Source: JAHFPN01 sp963765745 (GTDB lineage: Bacteria; Pseudomonadota; Alphaproteobacteria; Rhizobiales; Xanthobacteraceae). From it: 64,000 nucleotides of DNA. The stretch lies in NCBI GenBank assembly GCA_963765745.1, contig CAVXXM010000013.1, forward strand, positions 1 through 64,000, in the 5' to 3' direction. Made by a program: the position numbers and the translations under genes. Positions 21,415 to 30,029 of this stretch are shown piece by piece. Each line of letters starts with the position of its first letter. Within the stretch, counting starts at the first letter, position 1. The notes beneath the pieces are model-generated. The model ran no database searches. It saw nothing but the letters and a program-made list of their open reading frames with translations, and had not been told where the DNA came from.

Positions 21415-22190
21415 TGGCGCGCCTTCACGATATGCTCGCGCAACTCGTGCACGATGCCGGTGAACTCGGGCGTGAAGGTGATTTCCAAGTCGCGCGGACG
21501 CTGCAACTCGACTCTACGCTCCGCGACGATCCTGCCCGGCCGCGCCGACATGACGAAGACGCGGTCGGCCAGAAACACGGCCTCGCGCAGATCGTGGGTC
21601 ACCAGGCAAACCGTGATCTTGCGCGCGGCTTGCAGGTCGCGGATCACGCACCAGAGCTCCTCGCGCGTGAAAGCGTCGAGCGCCGCGAACGGTTCGTCGA
21701 GCATCAAGAGATCGGGCTCATGGATCAGCGCGCGGCAGAGCGAGGCGCGCATCTGCATGCCGCCCGACAACTCCCAGGGATATTTCGAGCTGACGCCGCC
21801 GAGGCCGACCGACGCTAAAAGTTTTTCGGCGCGTGCGACATATTCGCTTTTCTTGCGCGAGAGCTGGCTGCGGTGCGGCTCGACGATTTCAAGCGGCAGC
21901 AGCAGATTCTCGAGCGTGGTGCGCCAAGGCAGCAGCGTCGGCGCCTGGAACGCCATGCCGGCGATCTTGACCGGCTTGCTCACCACCTCACCCGCGACGC
22001 GCACCGTTCCCTTGAACGGGAACTGCAGCCCGGTCGCGAGCTTCATCAGCGTGGATTTTCCGCAGCCCGAAGGACCGACGACCGCGGCGAATTCGCCGCG
22101 GCCGACTGAGATCGTGAGTCCTTCTACTGCGAGCGTACCGCCCTGCCCACCGTAGGCGTGGCTGACCCCGTCGAGCGCGACGAAGGCCAC
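21411..22190 (-). CDS. ABC transporter ATP-binding protein, SsuB/TauB type
   Basis: A 259-residue importer ATPase. Walker A is VGPSGCGKSTLMK, the Q-loop region is MAFQAPTLLPWRTTLEN, the signature is ELSGGMQMRASL and Walker B is LLMLDEPFAALD, followed by the switch histidine in CLVTHDLREAVFLADR. The WRTTLEN and DEPFAALD patterns are typical of the nitrate/sulfonate/taurine class. It lies 22 bases after the binding-protein gene and overlaps the permease start, so the three genes form one operon read SBP, ATPase, permease. Confidence 0.9.
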   Translation of the reverse strand: MAFVALDGVSHAYGGQGGTLAVEGLTISVGRGEFAAVVGPSGCGKSTLMKLATGLQFPFKGTVRVAGEVVSKPVKIAGMAFQAPTLLPWRTTLENLLLPLEIVEPHRSQLSRKKSEYVARAEKLLASVGLGGVSSKYPWELSGGMQMRASLCRALIHEPDLLMLDEPFAALDAFTREELWCVIRDLQAARKITVCLVTHDLREAVFLADRVFVMSARPGRIVAERRVELQRPRDLEITFTPEFTGIVHELREHIVKARQ

Positions 22191-22212
22191 GGCCGGCGTC
22201 CGGGCCCGCCGC

Positions 22213-23256
22213 TCAGTTCATCAAGCGGTCGCTGTTCGGCGGCAGAAACGAAGGATCGAAGATGTCGCCGGCCCTGGGCTTGGCCTTGAAGTTGAACGTG
22301 AGCCCGATCTGGTCGATCGCCGCGTCGAGCCGCGCGGGAACCACGTTGCCAAAACCGTTCGCTTTGACCTCGGGCGTCAGGATGTTGTCCTTGAGCGCCA
22401 TCTGCAGCCGCTCGAGCTCGACGTCCTTCTTGGCGACGTCGTTCCTACGGATCACCGAGTCCACCGCGCTGGTCGGATCCTTCACGGTGTCCTTGAGGCC
22501 CTTGAGGAAGGCGCGCAGGAAGCCTTTGACGGCCTCCGGCTTCTCGGCAGCGAACTTCGGGTTCACGATGATCGCGTTGCCATAGAGATTGACGCCGTAG
22601 TCCGCCATCAGCAGCACGACGATGTCGTCGGCCGGGACGCCGCGGTCCTTCAAATTGATGTAGGACGAAAACGAGAAGCCGGTGATCGCATCGACCTGGC
22701 CCGCCGCAAGCATCGGCTCGCGCACCGGGAAGCCGACGTTCTCGATCGTAACCTTGGTGGCGTCGATATTGTTGGCCTTCACGAAGATCGGCCACTGCGC
22801 GTAAGCGCCGTCGGGCGCGGGCGCGCCGAGCTTCTTGCCTTCCAGGTCTTTTGGCTTGGTCACGCCGCGGCTCTTGCGCGCGACGATGGAGAATGGCGGC
22901 TTGTTGTAGACCATGAAGATGGCCTTGATCGGCACGCCCGGATTGGCGTCGCGGAACTTGATCAGCGAGTTGATGTCGCCGAAGCCGATGTCGTAGGTGC
23001 CGGCCGCCAAGCGGTTCAACGGTTCCAGCGAGCCGCCGGCGGTGTCCATGGTCACGTCGAGACCCTCGGCCTTGTAATAGCCGCGGTCGATCGCCACCAC
23101 GAAGGGCGCGGCCGGTCCCTCGAACTTCCAGTCGAGCGTGAACTTGACCGGGGTCTGCGCCTGGACGGCGCCGGCCGCAAACAGCGCAGCCGACGCAATG
23201 ATCGCACCCGCGGTGGCGCGCGCGACGCCGGCCGCGAGAGACTTTAGGACTACCAT
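22213..23256 (-). CDS. ABC transporter substrate-binding protein, NMT1/THI5-like
   Basis: A 347-residue periplasmic binding protein with a signal peptide ending GAVQA-Q. Its fold family (NMT1/THI5, SsuA-like) is shown by KFTLDWKFEGPAAPFVVAIDRGYYKAEGLDV, of which the FTLDW and GYYKAEGLDV parts are hallmarks, and by GSLEPLNRLAAGTYDIGFGD. Such proteins bind pyrimidine precursors, sulfonates, nitrate or riboflavin. It is first in the operon, as is usual for the most abundant subunit. I saw no TPP riboswitch in the 275-base region upstream, so a thiamine link is not supported. The ligand remains unknown. Confidence 0.86.
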   Translation of the reverse strand: MVVLKSLAAGVARATAGAIIASAALFAAGAVQAQTPVKFTLDWKFEGPAAPFVVAIDRGYYKAEGLDVTMDTAGGSLEPLNRLAAGTYDIGFGDINSLIKFRDANPGVPIKAIFMVYNKPPFSIVARKSRGVTKPKDLEGKKLGAPAPDGAYAQWPIFVKANNIDATKVTIENVGFPVREPMLAAGQVDAITGFSFSSYINLKDRGVPADDIVVLLMADYGVNLYGNAIIVNPKFAAEKPEAVKGFLRAFLKGLKDTVKDPTSAVDSVIRRNDVAKKDVELERLQMALKDNILTPEVKANGFGNVVPARLDAAIDQIGLTFNFKAKPRAGDIFDPSFLPPNSDRLMN

Positions 23257-23531
23257 GACAACTCTCCCTGTGATTTCAGGCGCACACCGAGCTTCCGCTG
23301 GCCCCAGGCTCGAACGCGACCGCGCCTCCGCTAACCCTCTGCCATCTTCTCTCTACCATCAGCAAAGACCATGCCGCCTCCAAGGGCAAGCGATATGGGG
23401 CGTGGCGCGGCGCCAATGCACAAGCGGAGGGCACTTGTTCAATCGATTGGCCGTGAGCCGGGGTGGCGGCGGATTAACCCTGGGTAACGGTGGGGATTCA
23501 CGGCGGAACTCGATCCCCCTATGGTCCCTAA

Positions 23532-23915
23532 ATGACTGATTCGCTTCATCAACTCTTCGATGCGGTGGCCGCGAGCCGCAACAAGGACCCGCTGACCTCT
23601 CGCACCGGCCGCCTTCTGCGCGCGGGTAAGCGAAAGATCGCAAAGAAAGTGGCCGAGGAAGCCGCCGAGGTGGCACTCGACGCGGTTGCCGGCAGCCGCC
23701 AGGAAGTGATCCGGGAGAGCGCCGACCTCCTCTATCATCTGGTCGTGCTCTGGGCCGCGACCGGCGTGCAACCCAAGGACGTCTGGGCGGAGATGGACCG
23801 GCGCGAGAAGGTGCTGGGCATCGCCGAGAAAATACCGAAGGGCGGACTGTCTGACGCCGCCCGCGACAAGAGCCCGGTGCCGATCGACCGTGCGCGGCGC
23901 CGGCGTGTGCGCTGA
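23532..23915 (+). CDS. hisE: Phosphoribosyl-ATP pyrophosphatase
   Basis: A 127-residue all-alpha NTP pyrophosphohydrolase for the second step of histidine biosynthesis, hydrolysing phosphoribosyl-ATP to phosphoribosyl-AMP. The metal-binding helix pair is clear in KKVAEEAAEVALDAV and RQEVIRESADLLYHLVVLWA. The end is Arg-rich. In many alphaproteobacteria hisE ends the hisBHAF operon, but no other his gene lies here, so it is solitary. The nearest downstream gene on the same strand starts 48 bases on and encodes a membrane protein. A related MazG-like house-cleaning enzyme is the alternative. Confidence 0.83.
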   Translation: MTDSLHQLFDAVAASRNKDPLTSRTGRLLRAGKRKIAKKVAEEAAEVALDAVAGSRQEVIRESADLLYHLVVLWAATGVQPKDVWAEMDRREKVLGIAEKIPKGGLSDAARDKSPVPIDRARRRRVR

Positions 23916-23963
23916 GCGCACGATTTCCGCTTAACGACATAGCACCCGCGACTGGAAGCCAGG

Positions 23964-24545
23964 ATGCTGCGCCGCCTCTATAACTGGGTGCTGGCGCTGG
24001 CCGAGAGGCCTTCTGCGACTTATGCGCTGGCTGCGGTCTCGTTTGCCGAGAGTTCGTTTTTCCCGATCCCGCCCGACGTGATGCTGATTCCGATGTGCCT
24101 AGCGCGCCGGGAGCGCGCCTGGTTCTACGCGGGAATCTGCACCATCGCGTCCGTGTTCGGCGGGCTCCTGGGCTATGCCATCGGGGCGGTGCTCTACGAC
24201 ACGGTCGGCCGTTCCATCATCCAGCTCTATGGCTATGACCAGACGGCGGAACAATTCCGTAGCGCCTATGCGGAATGGGGCCATTGGATCATTCTGATCA
24301 AAGGAGTTACCCCCATTCCATACAAGGTTGTGACCATCACCTCGGGCTTTGCCAGCTATGACCTGTTCTGGTTCGTGGTGCTGTCGATCATTACCCGAGG
24401 CGCGCGTTTTTACCTCGTGGCGGGGCTGGTCTATGTCTGGGGCCCGCCGGCGCGCGAGTTCATCGAAAAGCGGCTCGAATGGTTCGCGCTGGCCTTCCTC
24501 GCGTTGTTCGTGGCCGGCTTTGCTGCCGCCTTCTGGCTGTTCTGA
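23964..24545 (+). CDS. DedA/YqaA-family membrane protein
   Basis: A 193-residue inner-membrane protein of the DedA (SNARE-associated/VTT) superfamily, YqaA branch. Four or five hydrophobic segments are seen. Family hallmarks are AVSFAESSFFPIPPDVMLIP near the N-terminus and KGVTPIPYKVVTITSG in the middle. DedA proteins act in lipid scrambling or undecaprenyl phosphate recycling and in envelope homeostasis. The gene follows hisE by 48 bases and may share its transcript. Confidence 0.85.
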   Translation: MLRRLYNWVLALAERPSATYALAAVSFAESSFFPIPPDVMLIPMCLARRERAWFYAGICTIASVFGGLLGYAIGAVLYDTVGRSIIQLYGYDQTAEQFRSAYAEWGHWIILIKGVTPIPYKVVTITSGFASYDLFWFVVLSIITRGARFYLVAGLVYVWGPPAREFIEKRLEWFALAFLALFVAGFAAAFWLF

Positions 24546-24664
24546 GCCGCGCCGCGCTACGGCAAGAGGCCGTGGGCAGGCCACATGGGCCCCACAGCGG
24601 CGGCCCTTAACCAGCCCTGCAAATATTCAACCAGCGAAACCAGACCCCGTGCCGCCCGGCTCCG

Positions 24665-24694
24665 TTGACTCGCTCCTTTCCTAATTTCTACAAT
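24665..24694 (+). promoter_or_regulatory. Near-consensus sigma-70 promoter of the second catabolic operon
   Basis: TTGACT at 24665-24670 and TACAAT at 24689-24694 are separated by 18 bases, one mismatch each from TTGACA and TATAAT. It lies in the 321-base gap 24546-24866, which holds no gene I can support. Transcription from here would give a leader of about 165 bases before the monooxygenase ATG. The ribosome site AAGGGAG is at 24858-24863. Confidence 0.6.
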
Positions 24695-24866
24695 GACTTC
24701 CAACGAGTAAAAAAATGGGAGGAGACCCGCGGCGCGCGAGCACGCGGCTCTTCATCGAAAAAGGAACCGATCGGATCTAGCCGGCGGCAGGCGCCGTCGG
24801 CGCGTGCTTGGAAACGCAGCGCGCGTTCCGCGCAGCAGTGCGTAAACAGAAGGTTCAAGGGAGCGG

Positions 24867-26039
24867 ATGATGGACGGAAACTACCGGTTCAACGCGATGC
24901 ACTTCATGCCCTATGTGCACCTTCCGGAGAACCACAAAGAATTCAAATCGGTCTGGGTCAATTTCCCGAACAAGTTCTACGACCCGGAGAAGGGGCACGA
25001 TCTCTATCAGCGCTATCTGTCGGAACTCGTGCTCGCCGACAAGCTCGGATACGACGCGATCGTCGTCAACGAGCATCACAATTCCGCTTACAGCATGATG
25101 CCGACGCCGAATCTGATCGCGGCGGCGCTCATCCCGCAAACCAAGAACTGCAAGATTTGCATCTGGGGCACGCCGCCCAATTTCATGCTGCCGAATCGGC
25201 TGGCCGAGGAATATGCGGTCCTCGACGTTCTTTCGAAGGGACGGATCGAGGTCGCCTTCCCGCTCGGCACCGGCATGGAATATTGGTCGAACCCAGTGAA
25301 CCCGGCGACCGCGCGTGAAAAATTCAAGGAGTCGCTCAAGATCATCCTGCAGGCCTGGACCGAGGACGGGCCCACCACGCATTACGGACAATTCTATACT
25401 TACCGCTTCCTCAATCCGTGGCCGCGTCCCTATCAGCGTCCGCATCCGCCCTGCTACATCGTGGGCACCGGCAGCCCGGAGACGATCGAGATCGCGGCCG
25501 AGCTCGGCTTCGGCTACGCGTCCGTGTTCGTGACGCAGCAGCGCGCCGCCGAACTGAACGAGACGCTGCGCACCCGCGCCGCGCATTTCGGCCATACGAT
25601 GCGACCCGAGCAGCTTCCAATCATGTCGTTCGTTTACGTGGCGGAGACGCAGGAGCGCGCCGAGCAGGAATATATCGGGCACCTGCAGCGCTTCTTCGAG
25701 GACTTCACGCGCACCACGCCGCAATTCCTCGCGCCGCCCGGCTATCTTTCGGTCGAGCAATTGAAGATACGCGCCGCGATGGCCGACAAGCTGCACGGCG
25801 GCTTCGACTTCAACGCGGTCAAACAGTCATCCTTCATCGCAGTCGGGTCGCCCGAGAATGTCGCGAACCAAATCGGCGAGTGGTCGCACCGGATGAAGAC
25901 CACTCACATCAACTCCGTGATGCACGTATCCGACATGCCGCACTGGAAGACCGTGAAGAACCTGACCATGTTCGCGGAAGAGGTGATGCCAAAGTTGCGT
26001 TCCAAGTCGCGCACGCCGATGCGTATTGCGGCCGAGTAA
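24867..26039 (+). CDS. LLM-class flavin-dependent monooxygenase (luciferase-like), second copy
   Basis: A 390-residue luciferase-like flavin monooxygenase, paralogous to the protein encoded at 4553-5731. Shared segments include AMHFMPY, the YDPEKGHDLYQRYLSEL region, VNEHHNSAYSMMP and WPRPYQRPHPP. It is expected to use reduced FMN and oxygen on a small organic substrate in the cytoplasm. It opens an operon that continues with an alpha/beta hydrolase and a complete Liv-type importer, so the substrate is probably brought in by that importer. A strong promoter lies about 170 bases upstream. An ATGATG start leaves a one-codon ambiguity. Confidence 0.87.
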   Translation: MMDGNYRFNAMHFMPYVHLPENHKEFKSVWVNFPNKFYDPEKGHDLYQRYLSELVLADKLGYDAIVVNEHHNSAYSMMPTPNLIAAALIPQTKNCKICIWGTPPNFMLPNRLAEEYAVLDVLSKGRIEVAFPLGTGMEYWSNPVNPATAREKFKESLKIILQAWTEDGPTTHYGQFYTYRFLNPWPRPYQRPHPPCYIVGTGSPETIEIAAELGFGYASVFVTQQRAAELNETLRTRAAHFGHTMRPEQLPIMSFVYVAETQERAEQEYIGHLQRFFEDFTRTTPQFLAPPGYLSVEQLKIRAAMADKLHGGFDFNAVKQSSFIAVGSPENVANQIGEWSHRMKTTHINSVMHVSDMPHWKTVKNLTMFAEEVMPKLRSKSRTPMRIAAE

Positions 26040-26058
26040 GGCGGAAGGACAAAGACCG

Positions 26059-26835
26059 ATGCCGAAGTTCACGCGTGAAAGCTACACCGTCGACGGGGTG
26101 AAGACGGCCGTCTATTCCGCCGGAAGCGGCGAGCCGCTGGTGTTTTTCCACGGCGCCGGGACCGCGGCCGAGGCCGCCGGCAAGTTCGACTTCCTCGAGC
26201 CGTGGGCCGAAAAATTCCGGGTGATCATTCCCTATCATCCGGGATTCGGCGAGTCGGGCGACGATCCGACGTTCACCGACCTGCACGACTACGTCATGCA
26301 CTATCTCGAGCTGTTCGACATGCTGAAGTTAGAGCGGTTCAATCTGTGCGGCCTCTCGCTTGGCGGCTATCTGGCGGCAAAATTCGCCTCCGAGCACGGG
26401 CACCGCATCAAGAAGCTCGCACTGATCGCACCGGCCGGAATGCTCGATGCCAAGCATCCGATGATGGACATCCTGGCGGTGCCGGGCGAGCAGGTGATCG
26501 GCCTGCTGGTGTCGAACTTCGACGCGATCAAGAAATATCTGCCGGAGAAGCCCGATCTCGACTTCATCGGCGACCGCTACCGCGAGGCGGCGACGGTGGC
26601 GCGGCTGCTGTGGGAGCATCCGGGCGATCCGAAATTCATGCGCTACCTGCATCGGGTCAAGAATCCGACGCTGATCGTCTGGGGCGACGAGGATAAGATC
26701 ATCCCCGTGCAGCAGGCGGAGACTTGGCGGAAATTCATCCCCGGCGCCGACATCAAGATTTTCAAGGGCGCCGGACATCTCGTGCACATGGAGAAACCGG
26801 AAGCGGTAGAAGCGGTATCCAAGTTCATGAGCTAA
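26059..26835 (+). CDS. Alpha/beta hydrolase, second copy
   Basis: A 258-residue alpha/beta hydrolase related to the one at 5728-6510. The oxyanion segment is FFHGAGT, the nucleophile elbow is GLSLGGYLA, the acid is in WGDEDKIIPV and the histidine in GAGHLVHMEKP. The ATG at 26059 is chosen because GGAAGGA lies ten bases upstream; the earlier in-frame ATG overlaps the monooxygenase gene. It follows that gene by 19 bases, repeating the monooxygenase-hydrolase pairing of the first operon though in the opposite gene order. It probably hydrolyses the monooxygenase product. Confidence 0.87.
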   Translation: MPKFTRESYTVDGVKTAVYSAGSGEPLVFFHGAGTAAEAAGKFDFLEPWAEKFRVIIPYHPGFGESGDDPTFTDLHDYVMHYLELFDMLKLERFNLCGLSLGGYLAAKFASEHGHRIKKLALIAPAGMLDAKHPMMDILAVPGEQVIGLLVSNFDAIKKYLPEKPDLDFIGDRYREAATVARLLWEHPGDPKFMRYLHRVKNPTLIVWGDEDKIIPVQQAETWRKFIPGADIKIFKGAGHLVHMEKPEAVEAVSKFMS

Positions 26836-26912
26836 TGTATGAGAAGCAAGGCCGGTGAGGCTGACGAGCTTCGCCGTTCGATAAAGGCAAATTCACCCGG
26901 GAGGAAACTACG

Positions 26913-28131
26913 ATGGATAGAAGGACTTTCGTGAAAGGCAGTGCCGCGGTCGTCGGCGCTGCGACTCTGCCGACGGTCTACGCTCAGGCCCAGGCGGCGC
27001 CGGACCAAGCTTCGCTTCGGCTACGCGATCACCTTGTCCGGCCCGCTGGCGCCGGGCGCGGACTCGACCACCGTGTCGAACTACAAGCTCTGGAATAAGC
27101 GCGTGAACGATGCCGGCGGCATCGCGCTGAAGAAGTTCAACAAGAAGGTCCCGGTCGAGCTGATCGCCTACGACGACCAGGGCAAGCCGGACGAACTGCT
27201 CAAGCTCACCGACCGCCTGGTCCAGCAGGACAAGGTGGACATGATCCTGAGCCCCTACGCCACCCACATGAACCTGGCGTCGGCGCCGATCGTCAACAAG
27301 TACGAGTATCCGGTGATCATGACGACGGCCACCACCAACAAGACCTATGACCTGGGTCCGCGGTGGCCGTATGCGTTCTGGAACATCTCGCAGCCGAAGG
27401 AGTCGACGGAGCCGGTGGCCAAGGCGCTCGCCGACCTGAAGAAGCAGGGCAAGATCAAAGGCCGCATCGCTACCGTCCATCCGGCGATCGAGTACGGCGT
27501 GGAGATGAACGCGGCGTTCCTCGACGCGGCGAAGAAGGCCGGGCTCGAGGTCGTTATCACCAAGACCTATCCGTTCGGCGCTTCCGACCTACAGCCGGTG
27601 ATCCGCGAAGTGATGGCGACCAATCCGGATGCCTTCATCGCGTTCAGCTATCCGCCCGACACGTTCATGCTGACCGAGCAGGCCCAGATCGTGGGCTTCA
27701 ACCCGCAGCTCATGTACGTGGCGATCGGCGGCGTGTTCCCGACCTACAAGGGCAAGTTCGGCAGCAAGGTGAACGGCATCCTCGCCTACGGCGGCGCCGA
27801 TCCGGCAGCGCCCGGAATGGACGAGTACGCCAAGGCCCACAAGGCCTTGCTCAACCGCGATTACGAAGCGGGCGGGGTGCAGGTGTATGCTGCTCTTCAA
27901 TTCACGCAGCAGGCGATCGAGCAGGTTGGAGAGATCGATCGCAAGAAGATCCGCGACGTGATGGGCAGCAGCACGTTCAAGACCATTTGGGGCGACATGA
28001 GGTTTGCGAAGCAGCTCAACGCAAATCCTTGGTCCGTCTCCCAATGGCAGAACGGCGAACTCGTTGCCATCGCCCCGACCGACAAGCCCGGCGCCAAGCC
28101 GCTTCAGTTCCCGAAGCCTGCGTGGTCGTGA
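26913..28131 (+). pseudogene. Liv-type ABC substrate-binding protein, frameshifted in the leader
   Basis: Type I periplasmic binding protein of the branched-chain amino acid/amide family. A twin-arginine-like leader (MDRRTFVKGSAAVVGAA) starts at 26913 behind GGGAGGAAA. After about 30 residues the frame changes: one extra C near 27005 turns the expected APDKLRFGYAITLSG into an out-of-frame run. The mature part continues intact to 28131 with GPLAPGADST, YDDQGKPDELLKL and the Liv-type central domains. Removing the base gives 405 residues, the normal length. It is the ligand-binding subunit for the permeases and ATPases that follow. The signal would be lost in the sequence as given, so either the gene is inactive or the base is an error. 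Confidence 0.84.
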
Positions 28132-28157
28132 CGGACCAGTAATGGTCGGTTGAATAC

Positions 28158-28198
28158 CGGGTCAGGCCGAGGAACTCGGCCTGACCCGTTCGTTTGTT
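28158..28198 (+). terminator. Strong hairpin between the binding-protein and permease genes
   Basis: A perfect 14-bp stem (28158-28171 with 28075+ equivalents at 28175-28188, CGGGTCAGGCCGAG) closes on a GAA loop and is followed by the T-rich TTCGTTTGTT. It fits the intergenic hairpins that let binding-protein mRNA outnumber permease mRNA, by partial termination or by blocking 3' decay. Confidence 0.65.
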
Positions 28199-28213
28199 GC
28201 CCAGGGGGCTGGC

Positions 28214-29083
28214 GTGATCCTGTTCGAAGTGTTCCTCAACGGCCTGCTCCTGGGTGGGACCTATGGGCTGATAGCGCTCGGCCTGAACCTGCAATACGGC
28301 GTGGCGCGGATTCTGAATCTCTCCTACGGCGAGTTCTTCATGGGCGGCGCGTTCACCGCCTTCTTCACGATCATGCTGTGGAAGTTCAATCCGCTCCTGA
28401 GCATGTTCATCAGCATGCCGATCGCATTCGCGATCAACTGGCTGATCTACCAGTACCTGATGATCCCGCTGGTCCGCCGCGCGGCGGACCAGGACGTGCT
28501 CGACGCCGATGTCGTGCTCGTCACTTTCGGGCTGTTCTTCGTGTTCCAGGGCCTGGCGCTGGTGAATTGGAGCGGTGATCTACGCGGCTACAGCTTCCTT
28601 TCGGTGGGCGTGCCCTTATTCGGCGCGACGGTCGCCCTGAACCGGGTGCTCGCCTTCTTCGGCGCCTGCGCGATCGCTTTCGCGCTGTTCCTGCTGTTGC
28701 GCTACACCCGCTTCGGCACGGCCTTGCGGGCCATCACGATCGATCCGGTCGCGGCGAGCCTGGTCGGAGTGGATGTGCGGAAATTTTCCGCACTTGCGTT
28801 CGCGGCCGGCGGTGCGCTGGCGGCCGCCGCCGGCATGCTGGTGAGCACGTTCATCTCTTTCAGTGCCACCATCGGAGTCGAGTACACCCTGAAGGCGCTG
28901 ATCGTGGTGATCATGGCCGGCGTCGGCCGCGTCACCGGAACGCTCGCCGCCGGTCTTCTGCTCGGCGTCGTGGAATCGCTCGGCGGCTATCTGATCGATC
29001 CCTCGCTGACGATTGCCATCAATTTCGCGCTGTTCATGGTCATCCTTCTGGTGCGGCCAACCGGATTGTTCACCCGTGCTTGA
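28214..29083 (+). CDS. Branched-chain amino acid-type ABC permease, LivH
   Basis: A 289-residue permease with about eight hydrophobic helices, of the LivH half of the HAAT importer family. Hallmarks are the N-terminal FLNGLLLGGTYGLIALGLNLQYGV and the later RAITIDPVAASLVGVDV loop, which is the ATPase contact. The gene starts 25 bases after the intergenic hairpin, with a GGGGGCTGG ribosome site. It overlaps the livM-like start by eight bases. The transported compound is probably the monooxygenase substrate and not necessarily an amino acid. Confidence 0.88.
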   Translation: MILFEVFLNGLLLGGTYGLIALGLNLQYGVARILNLSYGEFFMGGAFTAFFTIMLWKFNPLLSMFISMPIAFAINWLIYQYLMIPLVRRAADQDVLDADVVLVTFGLFFVFQGLALVNWSGDLRGYSFLSVGVPLFGATVALNRVLAFFGACAIAFALFLLLRYTRFGTALRAITIDPVAASLVGVDVRKFSALAFAAGGALAAAAGMLVSTFISFSATIGVEYTLKALIVVIMAGVGRVTGTLAAGLLLGVVESLGGYLIDPSLTIAINFALFMVILLVRPTGLFTRA

Positions 29084-30029
29084 GCTGCTCCAGAAAAACT
29101 GGCGGGTCGCCGCGCTGATGGCGCTGGGCACGATCGTCCTCGCGCTACTGCCGATGTTCGCTTCGAACTATGTGATCTCGGTCTTTATAGTTCTGTACGC
29201 GAACGTCGCGCTCGCAACCGCATGGGCTTTTTTCTCGGGCGCAACGCGCTATATCTCGCTCGCCACCGCGTCGTTCTTCGGCATCGGCATCTACGCGCTG
29301 GCCATCACGCACGTCTATGTCCCGATTCCCGTCGCCCTGGCGGCCGCGGCGATCGTGGGATTCCTAGTGGCCGCCGTCATCGGCCTCTCCACCCTGCGCC
29401 TGCGCGGCGTGTACTTCGTGGTTTTTACATTCGGCCTCACGGAACTCATCCATCAGATCATCAACTGGTGGGAAATAAATATCAACAAGACGACCTCACG
29501 GTACATTTTCACGGACGTGCCCAATGTGAATATCTACGAGACGCTGCTGGCGGTCGCCCTGATCACCATCGTCGGAAGTTGGTACGTGAGCAAGATTCGT
29601 CTCGGCTTCGCCTTGCGCGCTATCGGCGAGGACGAAACGGTGGCGCGACACACCGGCGTCAACACAACCCGCGTCAAAGTGCTATGCTTCGCGCTCTCCG
29701 CGTCGGTGATGGCGTTGGTCGGCGCGGTGCTGGCGCTGCGCTATCCCTATATCGATGCGAGCATAGCCTTCAACAACTCGTGGTCCTTCCAGGTGCTGAT
29801 CGCCGCGTTGCTCGGTGGCGCGGGCCGCGCCTGGGGGCCGGCGGTCGGCGCGGTTCCACTCGTGCTGCTCTCCGATTTGCTTGCCGGCACCTTCCCGCAC
29901 CATTTCAGCATCGCACTCGGCCTGTGCTTCGTGGTGATCGTCTATTTCCTGCCGGGTGGTATCACACGGCTGCTTGAGCGGCTTTACCACGCTTGGTGGG
30001 CGGAGCAGACCAAAGCGAGAGCTCACTGA
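29076..30029 (+). CDS. Branched-chain amino acid-type ABC permease, LivM
   Basis: A 317-residue LivM-type permease with eight to ten hydrophobic segments. Family features are FSGATRYISLATASFFGIGIYA in part, LRLRGVYFVVFTFGLTELIHQ and the RAIGEDETVARHTGVNTTRVK cytoplasmic loop, whose core is GEDETVA. I chose the GTG at 29076 because it gives a LivM-like start (VLELLQKN) and overlaps the preceding stop by eight bases, typical of coupled subunits. The last base of its TGA is the first base of the next ATG (TGATG). Confidence 0.86.
   Translation: MLELLQKNWRVAALMALGTIVLALLPMFASNYVISVFIVLYANVALATAWAFFSGATRYISLATASFFGIGIYALAITHVYVPIPVALAAAAIVGFLVAAVIGLSTLRLRGVYFVVFTFGLTELIHQIINWWEININKTTSRYIFTDVPNVNIYETLLAVALITIVGSWYVSKIRLGFALRAIGEDETVARHTGVNTTRVKVLCFALSASVMALVGAVLALRYPYIDASIAFNNSWSFQVLIAALLGGAGRAWGPAVGAVPLVLLSDLLAGTFPHHFSIALGLCFVVIVYFLPGGITRLLERLYHAWWAEQTKARAH

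Noticed and set aside
23257..23531. TPP riboswitch before the NMT1/THI5-like binding protein gene
   Set aside because: The CTGAGA-type core is not found on the minus strand in this region.
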